This document shows, in pieces, positions 34,924 to 44,800 of a stretch of 64,000 bases of DNA. The position numbers and the translations under genes are program-made. The number at the start of each line of letters is the position of its first letter. Positions within the stretch are counted from its first letter, which is position 1. Source of the DNA: Microbulbifer hydrolyticus (GTDB lineage Bacteria; Pseudomonadota; Gammaproteobacteria; Pseudomonadales; Cellvibrionaceae); contig NZ_CP047491.1 of the NCBI RefSeq assembly GCF_009931115.1, forward strand, positions 1,687,501 through 1,751,500, in the 5' to 3' direction. The notes below the pieces were generated by a model, which had not been told where the DNA came from, ran no database searches, and was given only the letters and a program-made list of their open reading frames with translations.

Positions 34924-36792
34924 ATGTCTTTACGTAATTTACTTTTGTTGCCCCTGCTGGCACTGGGGGCGCTTGGATCGATGCAGGCCGATGCGTTGTG
35001 CCCGGATGGTAGCAGTTTCGATGCCGGCCTGGATTTTTGTGCTAATGAAGTGGACGTATTTGGCCCTTTTACCGGTCAAATGGTGGAAGGGTGTGTCAGC
35101 TATGGTGGCGGGAGTGCCTGTACCAATAGCTATACCTACCCGGTGCAGGGCACGAATATCCAGGTGCTGCGGTGGTCTCGGTCTTTTGCTCAGAATCTGC
35201 GCGGCAATGGTGATTGTCCGGCTGGCTCTGTGCGCTCCGCCACATATGGTAACCATTGCTATGAAGAGGTGGCTGGAGCGGAAAACAATATATATGGCAA
35301 TTTTTCGCAAGCGGAGGTCAGCGCCTGCCAAAGCCTCAGTGGCGGCACGGCGTGTTTCACCAACCGCTGGTCTGCGGGATTTTATCTATCGGTAAAAGAG
35401 GAAATGAATCAGCAGCCGGGTGTTCTCACGAACAAATTTGGTGCCTGGCTATGGTATATCGATGAGCAGGGGGTGAATCGCACCCATGCGCAGCTGGCGG
35501 ATGAGCTGGCGGCCTTGGGAGTAAAGCGTATTTTTATCAAGATTGCCGACGGTACACAGAACTGTAACCTGTTTGCTGACGCCTGCTCTTCGACAACCAC
35601 AGATATCTATAAAAGCCGCGGAATCGAGCCCTGGGCGTGGGCGTATAATTATCCCAATAATTATTCCGCACAGGCGGATGCACTATATTACGCGGCACAA
35701 TATGGCTACGTGGGCTTCGTATCTGATGTGGAAGTAGAGTTCAATAACACCACCACGGCATTGCACAGCCTGTTTCAGGCATTCACCGATGCCCGGATAG
35801 ACGCCCAGAATAACGGTTACACTGATAGCAGTTTCGCCATCGGTGCCACCACCTGGGGCAATCCTGCAGACCAGGGCATGAATGTCGGCATTATTGATCA
35901 ATATGTAGATTTTCATATGCCGCAAACCTACGTCGAAGTTTGGGGCGGCAGTTACATGGCGGACCCGGCCTACTGGATCGAAGTAGGGGACTGTGAATAC
36001 CGGCAGCTGGGCGCGCAGAAGCCGATCTGGCATATAGTCTCTACCGAGTACAACCAGATTACGCCGGCGCAAATCGAGGCCTTTATGTCTGCCGCCGGTC
36101 CCAATGCCAGTATCTGGCGCGTACCTGGTGGCTCCGTTCCCCAGGCTGTGTGGAGTGACTGGGGCAATTTGGATTGGGAGCGTGTGAGTTTTACTCCGGG
36201 CAATTGCAGTGCGGGCAATAACGACCTGACGGATCGCCTTGATGATGCTGGAGACCCTCCGCCGCCACAGGTATCGGTTCCTTACTGGAATCAGCTGGAT
36301 AACTATTACGACCCGTACGGCACCTGCTCGGTGACTTCCCTGGCGATGATCACAGACTATTTTGGTATCACCGACCCCGGTGAGGTTGGCCGTACGCCGG
36401 ATTATATTTACGAGCGCTTCAATGGCGTATTGCAGACAGTGTCGGCACTGAAGAGCGGATTCAACACCCTGGCACAGGAAGCTGGCAGTGCTATCCGTAA
36501 TGTAGGCAAAGAGAACGGTACTATTGCTGAGCTGCGCGCACTGGCGTCACAGGGCACTCCAACCATTGTGCACGGGTGGTTTACCCAGCCGGGCCACATC
36601 ATGGTGGTCACCGGGTTTGACGGTGAGTACTACACCGTGAATGACCCCTTCGGGAAATGGAACCTGCAGAAGTGGGGCAGCTATGACACAAGTGTTTCGG
36701 GAGAAGGGCAGCGTTATCCGAAGGATGCTTTTGAATACGCGATCAATGACAATGGAACCGGCGATGATTTGTGGATCCACATCTTTGAGTAA
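34924..36792 (+). CDS. Secreted protein: duplicated Cys-rich module, glycosidase-like barrel and C39-like peptidase domain
   Basis: 622 residues. A signal peptide ends near residue 25. Residues 26-75 and 98-150 are two copies of a cysteine module (C-x-G ... C, then GxF ... C-x-S-x-x-GG-x-x-C). Residues about 165-425 look like a TIM-barrel glycosidase (AWLWYIDEQG, KRIFIKIADG, EPWAWAYNY, GFVSDVEVEF, DFHMPQTYVEVWGG); DVE and WGG suggest a GH25-like or related barrel, but I do not recognise the exact family. Residues 450-622 are a C39-like cysteine peptidase: Cys468 (GTCSVTSLAMI), His558 (PGHIMVVTG), Asp574 (VNDPFG). ATG 34924 is chosen over an upstream in-frame codon. Confidence 0.72.
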   Translation: MSLRNLLLLPLLALGALGSMQADALCPDGSSFDAGLDFCANEVDVFGPFTGQMVEGCVSYGGGSACTNSYTYPVQGTNIQVLRWSRSFAQNLRGNGDCPAGSVRSATYGNHCYEEVAGAENNIYGNFSQAEVSACQSLSGGTACFTNRWSAGFYLSVKEEMNQQPGVLTNKFGAWLWYIDEQGVNRTHAQLADELAALGVKRIFIKIADGTQNCNLFADACSSTTTDIYKSRGIEPWAWAYNYPNNYSAQADALYYAAQYGYVGFVSDVEVEFNNTTTALHSLFQAFTDARIDAQNNGYTDSSFAIGATTWGNPADQGMNVGIIDQYVDFHMPQTYVEVWGGSYMADPAYWIEVGDCEYRQLGAQKPIWHIVSTEYNQITPAQIEAFMSAAGPNASIWRVPGGSVPQAVWSDWGNLDWERVSFTPGNCSAGNNDLTDRLDDAGDPPPPQVSVPYWNQLDNYYDPYGTCSVTSLAMITDYFGITDPGEVGRTPDYIYERFNGVLQTVSALKSGFNTLAQEAGSAIRNVGKENGTIAELRALASQGTPTIVHGWFTQPGHIMVVTGFDGEYYTVNDPFGKWNLQKWGSYDTSVSGEGQRYPKDAFEYAINDNGTGDDLWIHIFE

Positions 36793-36906
36793 GGAGCTGA
36801 AATAGTCAGCCGGTTTTTGCTCTTCTGTGGCACTGGGAGGGGAGTAGATCCCCCCCTTTCAGAGTATTGGATGGGCTTGTTCTGCTTAATTTCTAAAAAG
36901 CACTGG

Positions 36907-37893
36907 TTATACCGCCGGCTCCTCGTCCTTTAGTGCGGTACATTGACGGGGCCCGGAGGTATTTGTATCAGAGGCATCGCGTATCTCTTGCAACGCCCGA
37001 CGCAGGAAGCCCTGAGATTTTGCCAGTGCCTCTTCCGCCTTGCTGCGCTCAAGGCCACTCAGAATCATCATGATGGCAAGTTTTGCGTTGTGATCGCAGC
37101 TTTGCAGTACGCGGTCTGCTTCGTCGAGCCCGACCCCGGTAGTTTCCATTACTATGCGACGCGTGCGGCTGACCAGCTTTTCGTTGGTGGCTTTTACGTC
37201 AACCATCAGGTTGTAAAAACTTTTCCCGATACGAATCATACTGGCGGTAGTCAGCATGTTCAGTACCAGCTTTTGTGCCGTACCTGCTTTCATACGTGTG
37301 GAGCCGGTGAGAATTTCCGGCCCCACTTCCGGGAGGATGGCGATATCCGCTTCCTCGGCAATCGCTGCGGATTTATTGCATGAAACGGCTATGGTTGTGC
37401 AGCCGAGTGCACGGGCGTAGCGCAAGCCTCCAATCACGTATGGCGTACGACCGCTGGCCGCGATCCCGACCACGACATCATTTTCGCTCAGGTTGATATT
37501 GCGTAGATCCTCGCCGCCCAGCGTCAAACTGTCTTCGGCACCTTCCTGGGCTCTGTAAATAGCCTCCTCGCCACCGGCAATCAACGCCACCACCATATCT
37601 TCGCTGACGCCGAAGGTTGGGGGACACTCAACCGCATCGAGAATACCAAGCCGGCCGCTGGTTCCGGCTCCCATATAAATAAGGCGTGCACCAGATTTAA
37701 ATGCTTCGGCGATTGCGTCCACCGCGCGGGTAATGTTTGGTAACTCCCGGTATACGGCCTCTGGAACTTCCCGATCCGCATTGTTGATTTTCGTTAGAAT
37801 TTCTTCGCTAGACAGCAGGTCAATGTCGAGCGTGTCCGGGTTGCGGGCTTCGCTGGCCAGGGATGCCAGTTCGTTGAGCAGTTGTACGTTCAT
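36907..37893 (-). CDS. murQ: N-acetylmuramic acid 6-phosphate etherase MurQ
   Basis: Cleaves the lactyl ether of MurNAc-6-phosphate to GlcNAc-6-phosphate and D-lactate in the cytoplasm. 328 residues; the SIS domain carries [23 protein letters not shown] and [14 protein letters not shown], and [17 protein letters not shown] is a MurQ hallmark. The frame is open upstream to 38151 inside the kinase gene, but ATG 37893 (MNVQLLNEL) gives near-standard length. It follows the kinase by 73 bases in a minus-strand operon. The C-terminal 20 residues extend beyond the usual family end. Confidence 0.96.
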   Translation of the reverse strand: MNVQLLNELASLASEARNPDTLDIDLLSSEEILTKINNADREVPEAVYRELPNITRAVDAIAEAFKSGARLIYMGAGTSGRLGILDAVECPPTFGVSEDMVVALIAGGEEAIYRAQEGAEDSLTLGGEDLRNINLSENDVVVGIAASGRTPYVIGGLRYARALGCTTIAVSCNKSAAIAEEADIAILPEVGPEILTGSTRMKAGTAQKLVLNMLTTASMIRIGKSFYNLMVDVKATNEKLVSRTRRIVMETTGVGLDEADRVLQSCDHNAKLAIMMILSGLERSKAEEALAKSQGFLRRALQEIRDASDTNTSGPRQCTALKDEEPAV

Positions 37894-37966
37894 GGCTGAG
37901 TAGGACTCCAATGTCTTCGCCAGGATGTGATCAGAAAAATTTTGGCTGGACGATTGCAAAATGGGT

Positions 37967-38854
37967 TTACGAGGGTTGATGTAAGCTGAGCTTCTGTGCA
38001 GTACTTCTTGCCAGCATGCAGGCGCCATCCAGCGCCGTTCCCAGCGCTGGAATCTGCCTTCGCTGGTAATCGGGGTGCAGATGTGGTCTGAGCTTTTCTG
38101 CCAGACCGCCAAGAATCGCCAGAGGAAGTGCGTCACCATCACTGGCTGCACGGATAAGTCGGTCTACCTCCGCCGCGGTTTTGGCAATAATGTCGCGGGC
38201 CAGCGGGCAACTTGGGTAGTGAGCGAAAACTGCTGGTGCCAATGCAGCATATTCCCGAGATCCTGCGCGCTGCAGCCAGGGCAGTATTTGAGAACGAACC
38301 TCACCCACTTCCCGCATGATCTGTCGACACAAGGGGCTAATCACTTTTCCGTGCTTATCCAGTTCCCAAAGCAGGGCGCGCACTGCGCTCTTGCCGATTG
38401 CCGCGCCACTACCTTCGTCCCCGACCGCCAGGCCCCAGCCGCCGTATTGGCGGATTACACCATCGCGCCCTAGCCGCATGGCGACAGAGCCCGTACCGAT
38501 AGCAACCATGACGATCGGGGTCCCGGCACCGGCGCCCAGCAGGGAGGTTTGTGCATCCGATGTAACTTCGACACTGAGAAAGCCCAGTTTCCGCAAACTT
38601 TGTCGAAGCTTCTCGGCAGCGACCGGGTTCCCGGCGCCAGCGACACCGCAAGCGAGGTGGACACAGCCGGGCTGAATTCTTTGCCGGGCAACGATTTGCC
38701 GGCTGAGTTCGGCGATAGTCTGTATCGCACCGTCGAGATCCTGCGTGAGCGAGCTCGCGCCGGCTTTCAGTGTGAGCAGTGCGCCCGTTGAGTCCTCAAG
38801 ACGCGCCAGGGTCTTGGTTCCTCCGCCGTCTATCCCTAGAAAAAAAGCACTCAT
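37967..38854 (-). CDS. BadF/BadG-type amino-sugar kinase (probable GlcNAc/MurNAc kinase)
   Basis: 295-residue ASKHA-fold kinase with the phosphate loop GIDGGGTKT (8-16) and a second loop [13 protein letters not shown] near residue 118, [13 protein letters not shown] near 138 and a C-terminal LGGLAEKL. This family includes eukaryotic GlcNAc kinase and clostridial MurK, which phosphorylates both GlcNAc and MurNAc at position 6. Its place directly before murQ makes MurNAc a likely substrate. It lies 15 bases after the symporter gene. No PTS component (MurP) is present, consistent with kinase-based entry. Confidence 0.88.
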   Translation of the reverse strand: MSAFFLGIDGGGTKTLARLEDSTGALLTLKAGASSLTQDLDGAIQTIAELSRQIVARQRIQPGCVHLACGVAGAGNPVAAEKLRQSLRKLGFLSVEVTSDAQTSLLGAGAGTPIVMVAIGTGSVAMRLGRDGVIRQYGGWGLAVGDEGSGAAIGKSAVRALLWELDKHGKVISPLCRQIMREVGEVRSQILPWLQRAGSREYAALAPAVFAHYPSCPLARDIIAKTAAEVDRLIRAASDGDALPLAILGGLAEKLRPHLHPDYQRRQIPALGTALDGACMLARSTAQKLSLHQPS

Positions 38855-38869
38855 ATATGGTGTTCTTGT

Positions 38870-40459
38870 CTATCCGTTTGCTTGGGTCTGGTTGGGGGTA
38901 ACTGTGAAGTCCTGTGTACTTTCCGGTACCGGTTTGCCCAGATTACATACTGCAAATGACGCCAGAGTGCCCAGGCATAGCTGCCAAGGGAAGGCGATAA
39001 CCAGTGGTTCATTGGTATCGGTAAGCAGAGTGATCATCCACGGTTGCTGTAGCAGGGTAACCACAAATCCGACAGCCAATGCCCACCCCACACTGCTGGC
39101 ATTACCGCGTCTGGTAAGTAGTACTGTGAAAAACACACCGAGTAGGCCCGAGTAGGCAAATACCATTACGGACAGGGCAAACGTTATCAGTGGCAGATCG
39201 CTGATCTGCTGCCAGAAAAAGCAGAGTATTGCCATGCCCCCCAAAGCGCTCGCCACCAGAGCCATGCCCCAGCGTCCAGCGCGTACAAAGTGCGCTGCTG
39301 GTCGGTGGATGCCGCGCACTCGCAGCCAGTGGCGGTACAGGTCCTCAGTGAGAACGCTTGCCATTGAATTGAGGCTGGAATTAAGGGTGGAAAGGGCGGC
39401 GGCAATGACTCCAATCGTCACCAGACCGCGTAAACCGGCGGGCATTTCGTTAAGCACATAGTGCATAAACACTGTGACATCTCCGCCGCTGGGCGCGGAT
39501 ACACTGGTCCCGGCCATCAGCTGAGGATTCTGGTAAAAAATATGCAGCAAAAGGCCGATGCCCATGAATACGGCCATTACCGGTACCACCATGACAACGG
39601 AAAACAGTACTGCTCTGGCTCCATCGCGTGGGGTTTTACAGGTGAGGATCCGCTGCGTAACATCCTGATCCAGGCCAAAGGCAGCAATATTCAGCAATAC
39701 GAAGCCGGTCAGGGTTGCCCACAGGTTGAACGGATCGCTCAGATCCCAGCTGGTATCCACGAGAGTTAACTTGGAGGCTTCACCACCCGGAGGCGTATTC
39801 AATGCCGCAAAAAGCTGGCCCATATCTGCGGGAATTTGCCAAAGAAGCACCGCGACTACGGCGACGGCTGCACTGACGTAAACGATGCACTGCAGCACAT
39901 CGCTCTGAATCACGGAGCGTACGCCACCGATTAGTGTCTGTAGTAGTCCTGCCGCGGTGAGCAGAATGACGGCCGCTATCACATGATTGGCGGCGATATC
40001 ATTGAACAGAATCATCGATACAGCGATGGCGGCCATATACAGCCGCGCGCCACTGGCAAAAACTCGCCCAAGAAGATAGATTCCACCAGCGCGATTTTTA
40101 GCCTTTTCGCCAAAACGGGACTGCAACAACTCGTACACGGTGGTAACGCGATGGGCATAAAAGCGTGGAATGAGGAAACGGGCGACAACAATCGCGGCGA
40201 TGACGGCTCCCACATTGGTAAACAGATAAGTGAGGTCCCCGCGGTAACCGAGATCCGGTCCGCCGAGGAAGGTGGCGGCAGACTGCGTGGTAGCGAGGGT
40301 AGAAATCGCCACCATCCACATCGGCATGCTGTTGCCGGCAAGAAAATAGTCCCGACTGTTATTCGCTCGGTTTTGACTGAAGTACCAGCCGGATGCGGCC
40401 AGGACCCCGAGGTAGAGAGCAAATATTCCCCAGTCCAACCCGGTAAACTGCAGTTCCAT
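38870..40459 (-). CDS. Sodium:solute symporter (SSS family)
   Basis: 529-residue symporter with about 13-14 hydrophobic segments, the opening DYFLAGNSMPMWMVAIS, GGPDLGYRGDLTY, and the sodium-binding helix region AALSTLNSSLNSMASVLTEDLYR near residue 350. It is the first gene of the symporter-kinase-murQ operon and faces the rpiR gene across a 210-base divergent promoter. By context it probably imports MurNAc and/or GlcNAc; other SSS members carry sialic acid, sugars or amino acids. Confidence 0.9.
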   Translation of the reverse strand: MELQFTGLDWGIFALYLGVLAASGWYFSQNRANNSRDYFLAGNSMPMWMVAISTLATTQSAATFLGGPDLGYRGDLTYLFTNVGAVIAAIVVARFLIPRFYAHRVTTVYELLQSRFGEKAKNRAGGIYLLGRVFASGARLYMAAIAVSMILFNDIAANHVIAAVILLTAAGLLQTLIGGVRSVIQSDVLQCIVYVSAAVAVVAVLLWQIPADMGQLFAALNTPPGGEASKLTLVDTSWDLSDPFNLWATLTGFVLLNIAAFGLDQDVTQRILTCKTPRDGARAVLFSVVMVVPVMAVFMGIGLLLHIFYQNPQLMAGTSVSAPSGGDVTVFMHYVLNEMPAGLRGLVTIGVIAAALSTLNSSLNSMASVLTEDLYRHWLRVRGIHRPAAHFVRAGRWGMALVASALGGMAILCFFWQQISDLPLITFALSVMVFAYSGLLGVFFTVLLTRRGNASSVGWALAVGFVVTLLQQPWMITLLTDTNEPLVIAFPWQLCLGTLASFAVCNLGKPVPESTQDFTVTPNQTQANG

Positions 40460-40503
40460 CAGATGTCACTCATTCTGTTTGCTCGGCCCGCACTTCCATG
40501 GGG

Positions 40504-40550
40504 CTAATTAATTATTCCTGTTATTCCTTGCAATTGGTATCATTTATTCT
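40504..40550. promoter_or_regulatory. TATTC half-site array in the symporter/RpiR divergent promoter
   Basis: CTAATTAATTATTCC (40504-40518) keeps the right arm of the GGAATA-N3-TATTCC motif and part of the left; TTATTCC recurs at 40521-40527 and TTTATTCT near 40543-40550. Spacing and place fit autoregulation by the adjacent RpiR protein. Confidence 0.42.
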
Positions 40551-40669
40551 TTGTGTAAGCAAAGTATTTTCCATCGGTAGTACCGATGGCGACTGCACTG
40601 GCTGCCGGATAAGCGCGCGGAATTAACGCCGCGGCAAGCAGCACCACGTTCACTCACTCCGGGATAAAT

Positions 40670-41524
40670 ATGGGTTCATTGGCTAAAATTCGTGCGATGC
40701 GCGATTCCATGTCCAACCACGAGCGGCGCATTGCCGACTTTCTGTTGGATAAAGTGGAAACAGTGCGCACGCACTCGTCAAAGTCACTGGCAGAAATGGT
40801 GGGAGTATCCCAATCCAGCGTCGTTAAATTCAGCCAGAAGTTGGGATACAAGGGATATTCCGATTTTAAGCTGTCGCTGACTGAGTCCGTGGCACGCTCG
40901 ACGATGATGCCGCAGGCCGCCATCCACGGAGATATTGCCTTTGATGATGATCTTGCCACTGTGGCGCAAAAACTGATCAGCCGAAAGAATCTCGCTTTGA
41001 GCGAAACGGTCATGGCGAATTCTGAAGAGGCACTGATGCAGTCGGCGCAGGCTTTGCGCGGAGCCAAACGCATCCTGTTGTTCGGGGTAGGGGCGTCTTC
41101 GCTGGTTGCACGGGACCTGGCCTACAAGTTGATGAAGCTGGGTAGGTCCGTGCTGATTGAAGGGGATACACATGTACAGGTTGCCAATGCGGCAACGCTG
41201 GGCCCTGGGGACCTCATTTTTGCGATCTCCGAGTCCGGGTTAACCCGCGAGGTGATCCGGGTTGCGGAAACCGGTGCGGCACAGGGGGCCGAGGTGCTTT
41301 CTCTCACACGCTTCACCCGCAACCCGCTTACAGAGCTGTCTACTTACCGCCTCTACTGTGTCGCCAACGAGGCTGAGGCGCGCAGCTCGTCGATTCTCGC
41401 GCGCACCGCGCAATTGATGGTGACCGATCTGCTGTTTATTTTGACGTCGCAAAAGGACGATAAAGCCAACGAGCTGTTCGAGCGTAGCCGGAAGGCAGTG
41501 GAAGTACTCCGCGGCAGGGGATAG
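40670..41524 (+). CDS. RpiR family regulator (MurR-like) with intact SIS domain
   Basis: 284-residue HTH-SIS regulator. The HTH contains GVSQSSVVKFSQKLGYKGY (about residues 45-63), shared almost exactly with the RpiR protein at 18688. The SIS domain keeps the sugar-phosphate loops: FGVGASSLVARDL near 143 and ISESGLTREV near 187. It is divergent from the symporter-kinase-murQ operon, the layout of E. coli murR and murQP, so MurNAc-6-phosphate is the probable ligand. GGGA precedes the ATG by 6 bases. I withhold the symbol murR because the ligand is inferred. Confidence 0.9.
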   Translation: MGSLAKIRAMRDSMSNHERRIADFLLDKVETVRTHSSKSLAEMVGVSQSSVVKFSQKLGYKGYSDFKLSLTESVARSTMMPQAAIHGDIAFDDDLATVAQKLISRKNLALSETVMANSEEALMQSAQALRGAKRILLFGVGASSLVARDLAYKLMKLGRSVLIEGDTHVQVANAATLGPGDLIFAISESGLTREVIRVAETGAAQGAEVLSLTRFTRNPLTELSTYRLYCVANEAEARSSSILARTAQLMVTDLLFILTSQKDDKANELFERSRKAVEVLRGRG

Positions 41525-41692
41525 GCGCTATTTTTCTCTTTTTCGACAGATTCGAAGTAAAGGGTTGAATCTCAATTGGGGGAATATTATATTCCTAACT
41601 GCTCGATGCTTTTGGAATTTATATTTCACTGATGGCTGAGGGCAATTCACCTTGTACTTCCAATTCTGATTTCCTTTTTCGTTGAATTGGCT

Positions 41693-41719
41693 TTGGAGCC
41701 CTCGGGCTCCAATTTTTTT
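41693..41719 (+). terminator. Intrinsic terminator downstream of the second rpiR gene
   Basis: TTGGAGCC-CTCG-GGCTCCAA, an 8-base stem, followed by seven T (41713-41719). It lies 169 bases after the rpiR stop; the stretch between shows no gene. Confidence 0.9.
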
Positions 41720-41805
41720 GTAAGACGCCCAGCCATTTTCCCCGCTCGTGAATATTGGTGTTTCAACCAAAGTCCATACCGCGAGCGGGAAACCCACCCA
41801 GGTGC

Positions 41806-44800
41806 TTATCGTGCCGGCGTACCGGTTGCAGGATCCGCTTGTGTACCGCCAGCGCTGCCAGTCAGCCCACGTTTCAAACCTGAGGCCCGATGACGAATAT
41901 CCATGCCGATGCCGTAAAGAGCCGGAACCAGTAGCAAGGTGACAAAAAAGGCCACGAAAACGCCAAATGCCAGTGCGACCACGATGGGTTGCAGGAACGC
42001 GGCCTGGATACTGCGTTCCAGCATCATTGGCAGCAGGCCGACGATGGTGGTGACCGTGGTCAACAGAATCGGGCGGAAGCGGGCAACACCGGCCTCTACC
42101 ACGGCCTTCAGTGGCGCCATGCCTTTTTCGCGCAATCGATTGCAGTGATCCATCAGCACCAGGTTGTCGTTGACGACGACCCCGGCCGCTGCGGCAATGC
42201 CAAAGTAACTGAAGATGGCCATGGTCATGCCGGTGACGGCGTGGCCGAAGATGGCGCCGACGAATGCAAACGGGATGGCGATCAGGATCAGGATCGGTTG
42301 CGAGTAACTGCGGAACGCAACCGCCAGCAGGCTGTACATGCCGAAGAAGGCCATGATGTACAAGCCCAGCACTTCCTGAATAAAGCGCTTTTCACCCTCG
42401 GCCTGGCCTACGGCACCGCGGATTATTCCCGGGTAGCGCTTTTCCCAGGTGGGGAAAAAGTTCTCATCCAGGTCCTTCATGATCTCGCCGCGTACATCGT
42501 CCTTCAGGTCTGCCATCACCCGGGCCGCGCGGTTGCCGTTCCAGCGCTGGATACGTTTGATTCCCGGCGCATAGTGCAGGTCGGCGACGGCGAGCAGGGG
42601 TACCTCGCGACCGTCGGTAGTGCGTACGCGGAAGTCTTTCAGGCTCTCGATGGAGCGGCGGGACTCCAGCGGGTAGCGCACCATCACCTTCACGTCCTGG
42701 CCAGCCCGAGGCAGTCGCTGTACTTCCTCACCGAAATACGCCTGGTGTACCTGGCGGTTTACTTGCGCGAGGGTGAGACCGAGCTTGGTTGCACCGGGCT
42801 TCAATTCGATGCGGATTTCCTCGGAGGCTCCCTCGAGATTGTTGCGTACGTCGTACAGGCTTTCGTAAGAGCGCAGTTGCTCCTCCAGGTCAGCAGTCGC
42901 TGCCCGCAGCACGTCCAGATCCGGATGGCGGATGGAGAGTTCGAAACCCGGACCGCCATTGTTGAATGAGTACTGTACCGATACTTCTTTCGCGTCCGGG
43001 ATATCGCCGAGCAGTTCCCGCAGTCGCAGGGCTGCGTCTTTGGCGGACATATCGCGCAGTTCCGGCGGAGCCAGTTTGACGATGGCCATGACGCTGTCGC
43101 GACGGGAGCGGGTATACCAGTTTTCAATCAGTACCCCTTTGCCGTCTGTGCGCTCATTCACTTCTGCTTCCAGGCGCTTCTCTGCGTCCTGCAGTTGTGC
43201 CAGTACTTCCAGTGCCCGGCTATAGGGGGCGCCTTCGGGCATGACGACATTGACGATTACTTCGTCAGACTCGATTTCAGGCATGAAGCCTTTTTTCACC
43301 CAGCCACTGCCGAACATGCCGAAGCCAATCATCATCACTGCGATAAAAATACTCAGTGTCAGGTAGCGGCGATCAACGGCCCACTGGCCGATACGACGAT
43401 AGTGGTTTTGGGCAAAATAGATAATGCGGTCGGCAATACTCTTCTGAATGCGACCAAAGCGGCCGAGGGTATTTTCGGCTTCGCTGCGCGGCTTCAGGTT
43501 GCGCAGGTGCGCCGGCAAAATAAACAGGGACTCGATCAGTGAGAACAGCAGCGCGAGAATCACCACCCAGGTGATATGACGGGTAAATTCACTGGTGGAG
43601 CCGCTGATGAATATCCATGGCAAGAACGCGAAGATGGTCGTCACCACTGCGAAGATCACCGGTTTGGCGACCAGCTGGGTACCGAGCACCGCCGCCGCCA
43701 GGCGACCTTTTTCGTCATCCCCGTGCTCGGGGTTATGAGATTCCGTATGAATACTTTCGCCAACCACAATCGCATCATCCACCACGATGCCGAGAACCAG
43801 CAGGAAGGCAAAGGTGGACAGCATGTTGAGGGAAACCCCCATGCTGGGCAGCAGAACAAAGGCACCGGCATAGGCAGTGGCAATACCGAAGGCGACCCAG
43901 AACGCGACTTTGGGACGCAGACTGAAGACCAGCACCAGCAGTACCAGGATCAGGCCCATCAACGCGGATGAACCGATGGTTTCCAGGCGCCCCTTGAAGT
44001 CCACCGCGTTGTCGGTCCAGAGCGTGAGTTTCGCCCCGGCAGGCAGCGTTTCGCTACGCTTGGCGATCCAGTTGCGGATGGATTCAGAGGCCGTGAGGAT
44101 ATCCATGGTCTCGGTGCTCATCACCTGCAGCAGCACTGCCGGCTCCCCGTTCAGGGTTGCGAGGATTTCATTGTCCTCAAACCCGTCCACCACGTTGGCC
44201 ACGTCCGCGACACGAATGGTTCCGCCATCGGCGGTCTGGCGCACGATGACATTGCCGAACTCCTGTGCGGAGTCGGCCTGGTTGCGCACCTTCAGCTGGT
44301 ACGTGCCCACCTCGGTGCGCACGGTGCCTGCAGACTGGTTGATGGAGCTGGTACGGATCGCGTCGGCCACCTGTTGAAAGGTCATGCCGTAGCGGCGAAG
44401 AGCCTCTTCGCTCACCTCGATAGAGACTTCCTCCATGCGGGTGCCAAACAGGTTCACCACCGACACCGCGGGCAGGGTGGCGGCCTCGCGCCGCAGTTGT
44501 TCCGCCAGCCGCTTCAGTTCGCGCTCGCCGAGGTCGCCGTGCACCGCAACCCGGATAAATTCCTGACGGTTTACCCACTGGTGTACCTGCGGTGGTTCAA
44601 TATCCCGGGGAAACGACGAGATACCGTCGACACGGATTTTCACGTCATTCATAAAACGGGAAAAGTCCACGTTGCTCTCGGCCAGGATATAGACCTCGCC
44701 GGAGCCCTCGGAAGAGGAAGAGCGTACCCACTCGATATTGTCCATGTCGCTGACCGCTTCTTCGATGCGGGCGACAATCTGCTCTTCCACTTCCTGGGGC

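Noticed and set aside
37894..38151. Long start of MurQ
   Set aside because: The extra residues come from the overlapping kinase gene in another frame; length and motifs fit ATG 37893.
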